Origin: Nitrospinota bacterium | GTDB taxonomy: Bacteria; Nitrospinota_A; UBA7883; JACRLM01 | Assembly (NCBI GenBank): GCA_016208975.1 | Contig: JACQXA010000004.1 | Location: 1,489,015 to 1,553,014, forward strand | Reading direction: 5' to 3' | DNA length: 64,000 nucleotides | Shown: in pieces, positions 36,678 through 46,512 of the stretch | Layout of the letters: the number at the start of each line of letters is the position of its first letter | How positions within the stretch are numbered: the stretch's first letter is position 1 | Made by a program: the position numbers and the translations under genes | Notes under the pieces: model-generated | Told to the model about the DNA's origin: nothing | The model's input: only the letters and a program-made list of their open reading frames with translations | Database searches by the model: none

Positions 36678-39050
36678 ATGTCCATGAGCGGTTCTACCGG
36701 TTCCATCGAGCTGACCGACGTTAAGAAAACGGGGTTGGATTATTTGAGAGAATCCGGCGGGGAGCCGCCTGTGCCCGAAGACTATATTTCCGAAAACGCC
36801 ATCCGCGTGCTGGAGCGGCGGTATCTTAAAAAAGACGAGAACGGCGAGTTGGTGGAGACCCCGGCCCAGATGCTCCGCCGGGTGGCCAAGAACATAGCCC
36901 AGGCCGAGGCCCGCTATGGCTCGGTGGAAGACGTGTCATTGGCGGAGGATGGGTTTTACGGCCTCATGGCCCGGCTGGAGTTTCTGCCCAACTCCCCCAC
37001 CCTCATGAACGCGGGCCGGGAACTGCAACAGTTATCCGCATGTTTCGTGCTACCGGTGGAGGACTCCATGGAGTCCATATTCGACGCGGTGCGGGACACG
37101 GCGCTCATCCACAAATCCGGCGGCGGCACGGGTTTCTCATTTTCCCGCCTGCGCCCCAAGGGTAGCCGGGTAAAGACCACTTCCGGGGTTTCTTCCGGCC
37201 CGGTCTCTTTTATGAAAGTGTTCGACGCGGCCACCGAGTCCGTCAAACAGGGCGGCACCCGGCGCGGCGCCAACATGGGCATTTTGAGGGTGGACCATCC
37301 GGACATCCTGGAGTTTATAGACTGCAAGAGCGACAACAAGGGTTTTAACAACTTTAATATTTCCGTCACCATCACAGACGCTTTCATGCGCGCCGTGGAG
37401 GAGGGGAAAGATTACGACCTTATCGCCCCCCACAACGGCCAGCCCATCGGCAAGCTCAACGCCCGGATGGTGTTCGACAAGATAGTGAAATCCGCCTGGC
37501 TCAATGGCGACCCGGGGATTATTTTCATCGACCGGATAAACCGCGCCAACCCCACGCCCCAGGTGGGGGAGATGGAGTCCACCAACCCTTGCGGCGAACA
37601 GCCACTGCTTCCTTACGAGTCCTGCAACCTGGGCTCCATAAACCTGGCCCGCATGCTTAACGCGGACAACGAGCTGGATCTGGAGAAGCTGAGAAGGGTC
37701 ACCCATGTGGCGGTGCGGTTCCTGGACAACGTCATAGACATGAACCAGTACCCGCTCGACAAGATAGATAAAATGACCAAGGCCAACCGCAAGATAGGCC
37801 TGGGCGTTATGGGGTGGGCGGACATGCTTATAAAAATGGGGGTCCCCTACAATTCCGAGCGGGCCGTGCAACTGGCCGACGAGGTTATGCGCATCTTGAA
37901 CGCGGAGTCCAAGGCGGCCTCGGCGGAACTGGCGGCGCGGCGCGGGGCGTTCCCGAATTTTATGGGTTCCGCCTACGACAAGCCCGGCGCGCCCAAACTG
38001 CGCAACGCCACCACCACCACCATCGCCCCCACCGGCACCATCAGCATCATCGCCGGGGTTTCTTCCGGGATAGAGCCGTTGTTCGCCCTGTCGTTCATCC
38101 GCACGGTGATGGACAAGGACAAGCTGGTGGAGGTGAACCCCATATTCGAGGAAGCGGCCCACAAGCGCGGTTTTTACAGCAAGGAGCTTATGGAGAAGGT
38201 GGCCTACCACGGCCATATAGAGGACATGGAGGAGATGCCCGAGGATGTCCGCAAGGTGTTCGTGACGGCCCACGGCATCACGCCGGAATGGCATGTGCGG
38301 ATGCAGGCGTCGTTCCAGCGTCACACCGACAACGCCGTTTCGAAAACCGTCAACTTCGGCAACTCCGCCACGGTGGACGACGTGAGCAAGGTCTATATGC
38401 TGGCCTACCATTTGGGTTGCAAGGGGGTCACCATCTACCGCGACGGCTCCAGGGACGAGCAGGTGCTTTCCACCGGCGCAACCTATGACAAGGGCAAGGA
38501 GCCGGGCAAGGCCCAGGAGAAAGTCAAACTGTCCGTGCGCCCCCGGCCCAAGATCGTGCTGGGCTCCACCCAGAGGATCCACACAGGTTGCGGTAGCATG
38601 TACGTCACCTTGAACCAGGACGAAAGCGGCCGGGCGCTGGAGCTTTTCACCCAGCTGGGGAAAGCCGGCGGGTGCGCCGCCTCGCAGACCGAATCCATCG
38701 GCAGGCTGGTGTCCCTGGCTTTGCGGGCCGGGATAGACCTGGAGGAAATCCGCGCCCAGCTTTCGGGCATCTCCTGCCACCAGCCCTCGTGGGACAACAA
38801 CGAGCGGATACTCTCCTGCGCCGACGCCATAGGCAAGGCCATCAATAACTGGCGGAAGATGAATGGCGCGGCGCAGAAGGCCGAAGCCCATGGCTCCGCC
38901 AGCCCGGCCAAATCCGTTCCGGCCAAGCCTGATATGGGCGACGCCCCAACGGTTGCCGTGGGCGCCTGCCCGGACTGCGGCTACCCCCTGAACTTCACCG
39001 AGGGGTGCCTGCTGTGCTCCAACCCGGATTGCGGGTATTCCAAGTGTTGA
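36678..39050 (+). CDS. nrdJ: Adenosylcobalamin-dependent ribonucleotide reductase, class II
   Basis: 790 residues from ATG 36678, preceded by GGAGGGG; the frame extends 18 bases further upstream. Reduces ribonucleotides to deoxyribonucleotides without oxygen dependence. Signatures: LSACFVLPVEDSMESIFDAV (redox Cys), the active-site segment NPCGEQPLLPYESCNLGSINL, HKSGGGTGFSFSRLRPKGS, and a C-terminal zinc-ribbon (CPDCGYPL ... CLLCSNPDCGYSKC). No cobalamin riboswitch is recognisable in its AT-rich leader, although B12 dependence would make one plausible. A strong terminator follows at 39073. Confidence 0.97.
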   Translation: MSMSGSTGSIELTDVKKTGLDYLRESGGEPPVPEDYISENAIRVLERRYLKKDENGELVETPAQMLRRVAKNIAQAEARYGSVEDVSLAEDGFYGLMARLEFLPNSPTLMNAGRELQQLSACFVLPVEDSMESIFDAVRDTALIHKSGGGTGFSFSRLRPKGSRVKTTSGVSSGPVSFMKVFDAATESVKQGGTRRGANMGILRVDHPDILEFIDCKSDNKGFNNFNISVTITDAFMRAVEEGKDYDLIAPHNGQPIGKLNARMVFDKIVKSAWLNGDPGIIFIDRINRANPTPQVGEMESTNPCGEQPLLPYESCNLGSINLARMLNADNELDLEKLRRVTHVAVRFLDNVIDMNQYPLDKIDKMTKANRKIGLGVMGWADMLIKMGVPYNSERAVQLADEVMRILNAESKAASAELAARRGAFPNFMGSAYDKPGAPKLRNATTTTIAPTGTISIIAGVSSGIEPLFALSFIRTVMDKDKLVEVNPIFEEAAHKRGFYSKELMEKVAYHGHIEDMEEMPEDVRKVFVTAHGITPEWHVRMQASFQRHTDNAVSKTVNFGNSATVDDVSKVYMLAYHLGCKGVTIYRDGSRDEQVLSTGATYDKGKEPGKAQEKVKLSVRPRPKIVLGSTQRIHTGCGSMYVTLNQDESGRALELFTQLGKAGGCAASQTESIGRLVSLALRAGIDLEEIRAQLSGISCHQPSWDNNERILSCADAIGKAINNWRKMNGAAQKAEAHGSASPAKSVPAKPDMGDAPTVAVGACPDCGYPLNFTEGCLLCSNPDCGYSKC

Positions 39051-39072
39051 GCCTGTTGTTCATCTAAATCGT

Positions 39073-39099
39073 CCGGCCCTGAAGGGCCGGGCTTTTTTT
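39073..39099 (+). terminator. Strong terminator after nrdJ
   Basis: CCGGCCC-TGAA-GGGCCGG perfect stem followed by GCTTTTTTT. It stops nrdJ 23 bases after its TGA and precedes the mutL ribosome site GGGAGG. Confidence 0.92.
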
Positions 39100-39110
39100 G
39101 GGAGGCCCTT

Positions 39111-40946
39111 ATGGAGATCGCGCCGCCGGTTGTATCGCAAACGTCCTGCGCTGTAAGAATCCTCCCGGACACGGTGGCCAACCAGATAGCCGCCGGAGAG
39201 GTGGTGGAGCGTCCCTCGTCGGTGGTGAAGGAGCTGGTGGAAAACTCGCTGGACGCTGGCGCGCGGCGGGTTTACGTTTCCATCCGCCATGGGGGCAAAT
39301 CCTTCATCGAAGTGGTGGACGACGGTTGGGGGATGGGCCGGGACGACGCCATGATGGCCTTCGAGCGCCACGCCACATCAAAAATCCGCGACGCCGCCGA
39401 CCTGCAATGCGTAACAACCCTGGGTTTCCGGGGCGAAGCCCTGCCTTCCATAGCCTCCGTGAGCCGGGTGACGCTTTCCACCGCCCGGGGGGGCGCTTCG
39501 GCGGGCTCGGAGATAGTCATCGAGGGAGGGGTTTTAAAGGAAGTCCGGGACAGCGCCCCCATAAAAGGGACCAGGATCCAGGTGAGGGACCTTTTTTTAA
39601 ACGTCCCGGCGCGGCGGAAATTCCTGCGGTCGGAGCAGACCGAGTCCACAAGCGTGGAGGAAGTGGTCATCCGGCAGGCGCTGGCCCGGCCGGGGGCCGG
39701 TTTTACATTCATCCGCGATGGCAGGCCCGTGTTCGAGACGGAGCCGGGTGGCGCAGGTGAGGGCCTTTTGGGCAGGATCGCCTCGCTTTTCGGCGACGGG
39801 ATGGAAGAGCGGCTGATGCCGGTGCGCCGGGAGGCTTTCGGCATGAGGGTGTCCGGGTTTGTCTCCCGGCCCGGCTATTACAAATCCTCCGGCGAGGCGC
39901 AGTATGTGTACATCAACGGCAGGTTCGTCCGGGACCGGCTGGTGAACCTGGCGGTGAACGAGGGGTTCCACTCGCTGGCCCCGAAAGGTTTGAGGCCCAT
40001 GGCCTTCCTGTTCCTGGACATGCCCGGAGGGATGGTGGATGTGAACGTCCACCCGGCCAAGCTGGAAGCCCGGTTCGTGGACGGCAGGGCGGTGGTAAGC
40101 CTGGTGAAAGGGGCCATACTGGAGGCCCTTATGGCCGGGAACAGGGGAGGAGAGGCTCCGGCTCCGGCCGCCGCCGCTCCATCAGCCGCCAATGGGCCCG
40201 CTCACGGCTGGGCGCCACATTTTAACAGCCCTCCGCCCATGGTTCACCGGCCCGCTTTCGCCGAACCCGTGGCGGCGATGGAAGCCCCGGTGGAACGGGG
40301 GTTGACCCCCCAAACGCCAGACTCAAGAGATGTGGCCGCCGCGTTAAAAATGTTTACAGGCGGCGCGCCCCGGGAGTTTTCCGTGGTGGGGCAGGTGTTC
40401 AAAACTTTCATCCTGGTGGAGGAGGCCGGGGGGCAACTTCTTCTGCTGGATCAGCATACAGCCCACGAGCGCATCCTGCACGAGCGGCTCACCAGGAAAT
40501 ACCGGGAAGGGCGGATAGAGTCCCAGGACCTTCTTTTTCCCGCGGAGGTCCGTTTTTCCAGGAGCGACGCCCGGATAGCCGCTGAAAGCCGCGAGATCTT
40601 CGATAGGCTCGGGTTTGTTTTGGAGGAATTCGGCGGGGACACTTTCGCCATCCGTTCCGCCCCCTCAATCCTTATGGGCAAAGACCTGTCTGCGGTGGCG
40701 GTGGGCGTTGTAAGCTCTATCGCCGTGGGGCGGGAAGGCGGTTTGGACCGGGTGGCCGAAGAAGCCATAAACATCATGGCCTGCCGGGGCGCCGTGAAAG
40801 CCGGGCAGAGGCTTGATCCGAGGGAAATGGAAGCCCTGGTGGCCCAGCTGAAAGATTGCGCCCTGCCTTACACCTGCCCCCACGGGCGGCCCGTGGCGCT
40901 ATCCATCACCCAGGAAGACCTGTTGAAGCTGTTCCTGCGCAAATAG
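39111..40946 (+). CDS. mutL: DNA mismatch repair protein MutL, with endonuclease motif
   Basis: 611 residues. N-terminal GHKL ATPase with ELVENSLDAGARRV, DDGWGM and TLGFRGEALPSIA. The C-terminal dimer/nuclease region has DQHTAHERILHE, which fits the DQHA-x2-E-x4-E endonuclease motif with Ala changed to Thr, plus ACRGAVKAGQ and CPHGRPV, the other nuclease-site segments. This predicts a MutL that nicks DNA itself, as in bacteria without MutH. The middle linker is Pro/Ala-rich. mutS is not adjacent. Confidence 0.96.
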   Translation: MEIAPPVVSQTSCAVRILPDTVANQIAAGEVVERPSSVVKELVENSLDAGARRVYVSIRHGGKSFIEVVDDGWGMGRDDAMMAFERHATSKIRDAADLQCVTTLGFRGEALPSIASVSRVTLSTARGGASAGSEIVIEGGVLKEVRDSAPIKGTRIQVRDLFLNVPARRKFLRSEQTESTSVEEVVIRQALARPGAGFTFIRDGRPVFETEPGGAGEGLLGRIASLFGDGMEERLMPVRREAFGMRVSGFVSRPGYYKSSGEAQYVYINGRFVRDRLVNLAVNEGFHSLAPKGLRPMAFLFLDMPGGMVDVNVHPAKLEARFVDGRAVVSLVKGAILEALMAGNRGGEAPAPAAAAPSAANGPAHGWAPHFNSPPPMVHRPAFAEPVAAMEAPVERGLTPQTPDSRDVAAALKMFTGGAPREFSVVGQVFKTFILVEEAGGQLLLLDQHTAHERILHERLTRKYREGRIESQDLLFPAEVRFSRSDARIAAESREIFDRLGFVLEEFGGDTFAIRSAPSILMGKDLSAVAVGVVSSIAVGREGGLDRVAEEAINIMACRGAVKAGQRLDPREMEALVAQLKDCALPYTCPHGRPVALSITQEDLLKLFLRK

Positions 40947-40958
40947 CGCGGTGAGCTT

Positions 40959-41345
40959 CTAGTTTTCCCCGGGCTTTGCCCTACCGGTGCGCTCGAGCAC
41001 TTCGCGGATGGTGGACTTGAGCTGGTCGAGGTTGAACGACTTCACCACGTAAGCCTCCGAGGCCCACACCTTGAAGTCTTTCTTGTAATCGGCGTAGGCG
41101 GTGCAAAGGACCACGGGGGTTTCCTTGTCCTTTTCCCGGAATTTGCGCAGGTATTCCAGCCCGTCCATGCCTGGCATCTTGATGTCCAGCGTTATCAGGT
41201 CTGGTTTGAAACCGGGGATTTTCCTGTCCGCGTCCATGGCGTCCCGGGCGGTTTCCACTTCATACCCGGCCTCGGCCAGTTCCTCGCGGTACAGCAGGCG
41301 TATGTTCTCTTCGTCGTCCACGACGAGTATCTTAATCTTGTTCAA
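40959..41345 (-). CDS. Single-domain response regulator
   Basis: 128 residues consisting of a receiver domain only: acidic pair Asp10/Asp11 (VVDDEEN), phosphoacceptor Asp54 (ITLDIKMPGMDG), the Thr/Ser in VVLCTAYAD and the conserved Lys in YVVKSFNLDQL. No output domain. It lies 18 bases downstream of the GAF-domain kinase gene, so it is the probable partner of that kinase. It is convergent with mutL. Confidence 0.93.
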   Translation of the reverse strand: MNKIKILVVDDEENIRLLYREELAEAGYEVETARDAMDADRKIPGFKPDLITLDIKMPGMDGLEYLRKFREKDKETPVVLCTAYADYKKDFKVWASEAYVVKSFNLDQLKSTIREVLERTGRAKPGEN

Positions 41346-41363
41346 TTTTCAGCGTTCCGTAAT

Positions 41364-43796
41364 TTAAAGCTCAGCCTCATCCGCCCCGGAGCCTTTATTG
41401 GCCCCGTTTCTAGGCAGGGTAATTGTAAAAGTTACCCCATCCCCCGGACGGTTGTCAATTTCCAAACTTCCCCCGTGAAGGCGGGTGATTTTCTTGCATA
41501 GTGACAGCCCCAGCCCCGTTCCGCCGGGTTTGGAGGTGAAGAAGGGATTGAAAATCTCGTTCAAATCCCTCGGGGGTATTCCTCCGCCGGTGTCGGCCAG
41601 TCCGATACGCGCCATTTCACCCCCCTCGGCCTGGACGAGGCTGGTGGTTATCTTCAGCCTCTTGGCGATCCTGGGGTGCCGGTCGCAGGCCATGGCCTCA
41701 ATGGAGTTTAGGATCAGGTTTATGAAAAGCTGTTTCATTTGGGCCGGATCGCAGAAGACCTCTTTTAGCTCGTGGCTCAAGTCCAGTTCGGCTTTTATGC
41801 GCTCCTCGGCCATTTTCCGCCAGTACAGCTCGATGCTTTCGCGGATGATCTGGTTTAAATCCACATTTTTCCTGCTACCGGCGAAACCCTTGGTGGCGTC
41901 CAGGGTGTCCCTCAAAAGCCCTTCCAGCCGCTCCACTTCCCGCATGATTATCCCGGCGTACTTTTTTACGTCTATCTTGGTGGTAGTGGACTGGGCAAGG
42001 ATCCTGCGGGCGAACCCCCCTATGGTCATCAGGGGATTTTTTATTTCGTGGGCCAGTTCCGAGGATATTTCCCCCAGCGACGACATGCGCTCCACCTGGG
42101 CCAGCCTGCTTTCCAGCGTCACCAGCTCTTTGTTTATCGCCGACAGGGCATCCAGCAGTTTAACGTTGCTTATGGCCCAGGCCGCCGGGGCCGAGAACCG
42201 GGTTAGGAGCGCAAGGTCGGAATCGGTTATGGGTTTGCCGTTATACATGTTATCCACCAGGATGACGCCCAGCGTCCTGTCATGGGCCAGAAGCGGCGCC
42301 ACGGCGAACCGGTCGCATCCCAAAAGGCGGCTGAATTCCCGGTCCTCAAAAGTCATGGCGTCGTAACCGTGGATGTTGACGGCTTCACGTTTTCCCACCG
42401 CCATGGCCAGGGCGTTATCACCGTCCATCGGGGCCCGGAGGGAGCGGGCCAGGTGGTTGAAGGGGGAGCTGAGTATTTCCTGGGGGTCGCGGCTCAAGAT
42501 CCACTGGATAAGGTCCTGGCCCTGGATAAACTGGGATTCTATGTTGGACCATGTCCTTCCGGCCTCGTCGGGGGAGGAGGGGCCCATCCCCATCATCCCC
42601 TGGAGGGTGTTGTTGTTTTCGTTGGCCAGGAAAAGGATGGCCCGGTTGAAACCCAGCCCCTGCCCCACGGTGACGCAGGAGAGGATCACCCGCAGAAGGT
42701 CGTCCAGGTCTATGACCCGTTGCATGGCGGTGGATATCTGGAAGAGGATCGAAAGCTCTTTTACGTTTTGCCGGTTGACGTCCAAAGCTTCCTGGAGCTG
42801 GAAACGGGTCCTGGCCCTGAAAAGCCCGTGGGCGGCGGTGCGGGCCACCTCGGTGAGGGATGCCACCTCCTCGGCGGAAAAGGGGGCAAGATAGCCGGAG
42901 CCCGTCACCCGGTCGGCTATGAGGGCCACTCCCAGCGTGGTCTCCTGGTAGCTCATGGGGAGACAGATGAGAGACCGGAGGGCCACCCGGTTCAAACCCT
43001 CGTACCCGGTTTGGGCTTCGATATCGTCAATCCTTATAAGATGGCGGGTTTCCATGACCTGCCTTACCAGGCTATCCCTCACCGGCTTTAGATACCACTG
43101 GTCCCCAGGCCCTTCGGGGATATGTTGTTCCACCAGTTCCCCCCCGGGAGACACAAGCCACACAAGCTGGGTCCTGGCCCCGGTAAGCGAGGCGGCGTAC
43201 TTGGCCGCCAGCCTGGCCATTTCGTGGGGATCATCGGTGGAGTTTATGAGCCTGCCAAGGTCGTTTATCTCCGAGAGGGCCCTTACTTTTTCCTGGGAGC
43301 GCTCCAGGAACCACCGGGCGCGGATGGCTCCGGCCACCGCCTGGGCAACCCTCACCAGGTTGGCCATATCTTCCTGCGTGTACTCCCGGGGCTCGATGTT
43401 CTGGATGTATATGGCGCCCAGGCAGTCGTCCCCGTCTATGATGGGAGAGCCCAACAGGCTTTTGAATTTGGCCTCCCCCGACTCCGGGATGTAGTAGAAG
43501 TCCGGATCGCTCCATACGTCGCTTACGGCCACGGGGCGACGTTCCCTCACTATTTTCCAGCTCAGGCCCCTTCCCTTGGGGACGCGGATGGAATTCACCG
43601 CCTCCTCGCTTAGGCCCCGGCTGGCTTTCAGCGACAGGGTGCGCCCCTCCTCGTCCAGGAGCAGGATGGCCGAAGCGTCCCCTTTAAGATAGCGTTGGGC
43701 CGTGTCCGCTATCTGGTCGAGCATGTTGGTGAGGTAGAGCCGGGCCAGGGTGATGCCCGAAAGTTCGTTTATGAAATTCTCGCCAAGGTTCTTCAC
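41364..43796 (-). CDS. Soluble triple-GAF sensor histidine kinase
   Basis: 810 residues starting at GTG 43796, overlapping the glgA stop as GTGA. Three GAF domains (about 20-160, 185-325, 350-545), then a HisKA with His583 in SSELAHEIKNPLM and a HATPase ending in GTGLGLSLCKKI. No transmembrane helix or signal peptide, so it senses cytoplasmic signals: GAF ligands are often cyclic nucleotides, small metabolites or redox cofactors. It lies between glgA and its cognate-like receiver, which ties it to the glycogen operon. Confidence 0.93.
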   Translation of the reverse strand: MKNLGENFINELSGITLARLYLTNMLDQIADTAQRYLKGDASAILLLDEEGRTLSLKASRGLSEEAVNSIRVPKGRGLSWKIVRERRPVAVSDVWSDPDFYYIPESGEAKFKSLLGSPIIDGDDCLGAIYIQNIEPREYTQEDMANLVRVAQAVAGAIRARWFLERSQEKVRALSEINDLGRLINSTDDPHEMARLAAKYAASLTGARTQLVWLVSPGGELVEQHIPEGPGDQWYLKPVRDSLVRQVMETRHLIRIDDIEAQTGYEGLNRVALRSLICLPMSYQETTLGVALIADRVTGSGYLAPFSAEEVASLTEVARTAAHGLFRARTRFQLQEALDVNRQNVKELSILFQISTAMQRVIDLDDLLRVILSCVTVGQGLGFNRAILFLANENNNTLQGMMGMGPSSPDEAGRTWSNIESQFIQGQDLIQWILSRDPQEILSSPFNHLARSLRAPMDGDNALAMAVGKREAVNIHGYDAMTFEDREFSRLLGCDRFAVAPLLAHDRTLGVILVDNMYNGKPITDSDLALLTRFSAPAAWAISNVKLLDALSAINKELVTLESRLAQVERMSSLGEISSELAHEIKNPLMTIGGFARRILAQSTTTKIDVKKYAGIIMREVERLEGLLRDTLDATKGFAGSRKNVDLNQIIRESIELYWRKMAEERIKAELDLSHELKEVFCDPAQMKQLFINLILNSIEAMACDRHPRIAKRLKITTSLVQAEGGEMARIGLADTGGGIPPRDLNEIFNPFFTSKPGGTGLGLSLCKKITRLHGGSLEIDNRPGDGVTFTITLPRNGANKGSGADEAEL

Positions 43797-45289
43797 AGGT
43801 TAAAACCCCCTCCGGCCCGGGCCCGGGCCTGGCGGTAAAGCGACTGGTAGCTCCTGGCGGATTTTGACCAGGAATGGTCTTCCTTCATACCCTGCCTGAT
43901 CATTTTCTCCCACTCGCCGGGACGGTTCTTCAGGAGGGTAATGGCCTCCACGGTTTTCCAGTAAAGGGCGTGAGGGGTCGGCTCGTGAAACTTGAACCCG
44001 TTGCCATCCCCGGTGGCGGGGTTGAATTCCCGGATGGTGTCGTTGAGCCCGCCGGTGGCCCTCACCACAGGGGCGGTTCCGTACCGCAAGGAGTATAACT
44101 GGTTGAGCCCGCAGGGCTCGTAACGGGAGGGCATAAGGAAAATGTCCGCCCCGGCCTCTATCCTGTGGGCCAGCGTCTCGTCGTACCCCACTATGCAGGC
44201 CGCCCGGTCCGGCCTTCTGGCGGCCAGGCCCCGGAAGAATTCCTCGAACCTGGGCGACCCCGTTCCCAGCGCCACCAGCCGCACGTCGTTGTCCAGCAGG
44301 CCGTCGGCCATCTCCGCCAGGATGTCCATCCCCTTCTGCTCCACCAGCCGCGACACAACGCCAATCACCGGGGCTTCACAGGGATTGAATCCCATCTCGG
44401 CCATCAGGGCCTGTTTGCACTTTTTCTTCCCCTCAAGGTTCCTGACGGAAAAATTGGCGGGTATGAGCTGGTCCGTGGCGGGATTCCACGCGTCGGTGTC
44501 TATCCCGTTCAACACTCCGTACAGGTCCGCGGAGCGGTCTTTCAAAACGCCTTCCAGCCCCCATCCATGCTCCCTGGTCTTTATCTCGGAGGCGTAGGTT
44601 CCGGAGACGGTGGAGATGATGTCCGAAAAAAGCAGGGCGCCTTTCATCAGGTTTATTTTTCCGTAGAACTCCAGCGCTCCGGAGGTGTACAGCCCCCACG
44701 GCAGGCCCGTAAGATGCCAGTCCAGATGCCAGAAAACCCCCTGGAACCCAAGGTTGTGGATGGTGAAAACCGATGGGACCCCACCCACCACGGGATCGTC
44801 TTTGTAAAGGGTTTTGAGGTACACCGGGATGAGGGCGGTCTGCCAGTCGTGGGCGTGGATCACGTCGGGCCGGATCTTGAGGGCGCGCAGGGCCTCCAAT
44901 ACACCCCGGCAAAAAAAGACGAACCGCTCACAGTTGTCGGCGTAATCACCGCCTGGGGTGTTGTAAAGGTGGTCCCGGTCGAAATAAGCGGCCTGTTCGA
45001 TGAAATGCACCGTAAGCCCGTTTCGCCGGACGGTGTAGGCCTTTCCGGAGGGTACCCTGGCGGAGATGGGGACATTCAGGGGAATCCCTTTGGATGTGAC
45101 GCCAGCCGCGCGGCGATCCACCTGCCTGTAAAGGGGCATGAACAGGTGGACATCGTGACCCAGTTCCGCCAGGGCATGGGGCAGGGCGCCGCCCACGTCG
45201 GCCAGGCCGCCGGTTTTGGCGAAAGGCGCCGCTTCTGAAACGGCGAAGGCCACCGTGAGAGGTTTTGCGGTCTTGCGGGAGATGCTCAT
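43793..45289 (-). CDS. glgA: Glycogen synthase (ADP-glucose)
   Basis: 498 residues from ATG 45289, overlapping the galT stop as ATGA; upstream in-frame codons lie inside galT. GT5 fold with the ADP-glucose-binding KTGGLADVGGALP near the N-terminus, the HDWQTAL segment and the C-terminal EPCGLNQLYSLRYGTAPVVRATGGL motif. It elongates alpha-1,4-glucan. The operon order galT-glgA-kinase-receiver couples sugar-nucleotide supply, glycogen synthesis and a signalling pair. Confidence 0.95.
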   Translation of the reverse strand: MSISRKTAKPLTVAFAVSEAAPFAKTGGLADVGGALPHALAELGHDVHLFMPLYRQVDRRAAGVTSKGIPLNVPISARVPSGKAYTVRRNGLTVHFIEQAAYFDRDHLYNTPGGDYADNCERFVFFCRGVLEALRALKIRPDVIHAHDWQTALIPVYLKTLYKDDPVVGGVPSVFTIHNLGFQGVFWHLDWHLTGLPWGLYTSGALEFYGKINLMKGALLFSDIISTVSGTYASEIKTREHGWGLEGVLKDRSADLYGVLNGIDTDAWNPATDQLIPANFSVRNLEGKKKCKQALMAEMGFNPCEAPVIGVVSRLVEQKGMDILAEMADGLLDNDVRLVALGTGSPRFEEFFRGLAARRPDRAACIVGYDETLAHRIEAGADIFLMPSRYEPCGLNQLYSLRYGTAPVVRATGGLNDTIREFNPATGDGNGFKFHEPTPHALYWKTVEAITLLKNRPGEWEKMIRQGMKEDHSWSKSARSYQSLYRQARARAGGGFNL

Positions 45290-46326
45290 TTCAGGGGGGC
45301 GCCCTCCGCTAACACCCGGGCGGCGGTCTCCGGTGAAACCGTGTTTATGTTCATTCCGGCCCCCCATTCAAACCCGGCCATCCTTCCCAATACGGGGAAA
45401 ATCTCCAGCCGCCAATGGAAATGTTCCCGGAGCGCATGCCGGTATGGCGCGGTGATCAATATCATGTTGAAAGGCGGCCGGCCGAAAACCCCGTCCAGTT
45501 TTCCTGCGGCCTTTTTAACCAGCCTCGCCAGGCTGAGCGTGTCCTCATCGGCCATATCTTCAAAAGCTGACATGTGTTTTTTCGGCAATATCCATGTTTC
45601 GTAGGCGAACCGTGAAACGTAAGGCGCCACGTGGGCAAAACCGCCCTCTTCGGCCACCAGCCTCCCGCCTTGCGCCGCCACGCCGGAAGCCTCCGCGCAG
45701 AAGGCGCACTGGCCCGTATGGCTAAAGTGGGCGCTGGCCGCGGACAGTTGATCTTCCATATTCCCTGGCGTCACCGGGACCCCCATGACCTGGGAGTGCG
45801 GGTGGGAAAGAGACGCGCCCGCCATAGCCCCGTGATTTTTAAAGAAAACCGGCCAAGCGACAGACGCCGCCCGGCCAAACGCCGCTATCCTGGAGCGGAT
45901 GGCGCGGAAAAAACCGTCCATTTCCCCCTCCGTCATCAATGAAAACACCCCCTTGTGATCGGGAGTCTCTATTATAACCTCGCTAATGCCCGGCGACGAG
46001 GAGCTTTCCGCCCATCCGGGGGAATCTCCAGCGGGCCGTCTTTCCATTTCCCCGGCGAACGCCGGGAATTTATTCGGAACCACTCTCAGCCTCCAGCCCG
46101 GCGCGTTGGGACGCGAGCCTGGCGCCCGGTGGGCGAAGGTCTCAGGTGGGGTCATTTCTTCCCGGCCTTCGCAAAACGGGCAAGGCTCCTGATCATCCAC
46201 CTCCGGGACGCGCAACCGGGGCATGGGCCTCAAGCGCCGTTCCTCGGCCACCACCACCTGGCGGCAGGTGACCCGGTCCAGCCTTATGCGGTTCTCTCCG
46301 CCCGTCCCGCTTTTGTCTTCTCCCAT
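45286..46326 (-). CDS. galT: Galactose-1-phosphate uridylyltransferase family (GalT)
   Basis: 346 residues, HIT superfamily. The N-terminal zinc-site CPFC pair (EPCPFCEGRE) and the active-site His in ASLSHPHSQVMG are visible, with a second His-containing stretch further on (YVSRFAYETWILPKKH). Galactose-1-phosphate and UDP-glucose are the classical substrates; related ADP-glucose phosphorylases exist, and given the glgA partner, ADP-glucose rather than UDP-galactose handling is possible. First gene of the four-gene minus-strand operon. Confidence 0.9.
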   Translation of the reverse strand: MGEDKSGTGGENRIRLDRVTCRQVVVAEERRLRPMPRLRVPEVDDQEPCPFCEGREEMTPPETFAHRAPGSRPNAPGWRLRVVPNKFPAFAGEMERRPAGDSPGWAESSSSPGISEVIIETPDHKGVFSLMTEGEMDGFFRAIRSRIAAFGRAASVAWPVFFKNHGAMAGASLSHPHSQVMGVPVTPGNMEDQLSAASAHFSHTGQCAFCAEASGVAAQGGRLVAEEGGFAHVAPYVSRFAYETWILPKKHMSAFEDMADEDTLSLARLVKKAAGKLDGVFGRPPFNMILITAPYRHALREHFHWRLEIFPVLGRMAGFEWGAGMNINTVSPETAARVLAEGAPLK

Positions 46327-46439
46327 CGCTGGAGTGAATCGTAGTTTTTGGCGTCTCCGATGTCAACAGAAAGGGTGTCCGTCCCTGCCCCGCATCGGGT
46401 CAAAAAAGGGCTTGGGTGGCGCTCCCGTATTCACCATCA

Positions 46440-46468
46440 TTGCCCATATCCCAAGGTTACATTAGAAT
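46440..46468 (+). promoter_or_regulatory. Promoter of the glycosyltransferase-lpxB operon
   Basis: TTGCCC (46440-46445), 17-bp spacer, TAGAAT (46463-46468). The predicted start near 46475 leaves a leader of about 38 nt before the ATG at 46513. Confidence 0.55.
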
Positions 46469-46512
46469 GAGCGCTTTATTGTCGGCCCTTCGGCCCAGGC
46501 CATGCGTGGATT

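Noticed and set aside
37137-38891. 584-codon minus-strand ORF over nrdJ
   Set aside because: Antisense shadow; the plus strand encodes complete class II RNR signatures.
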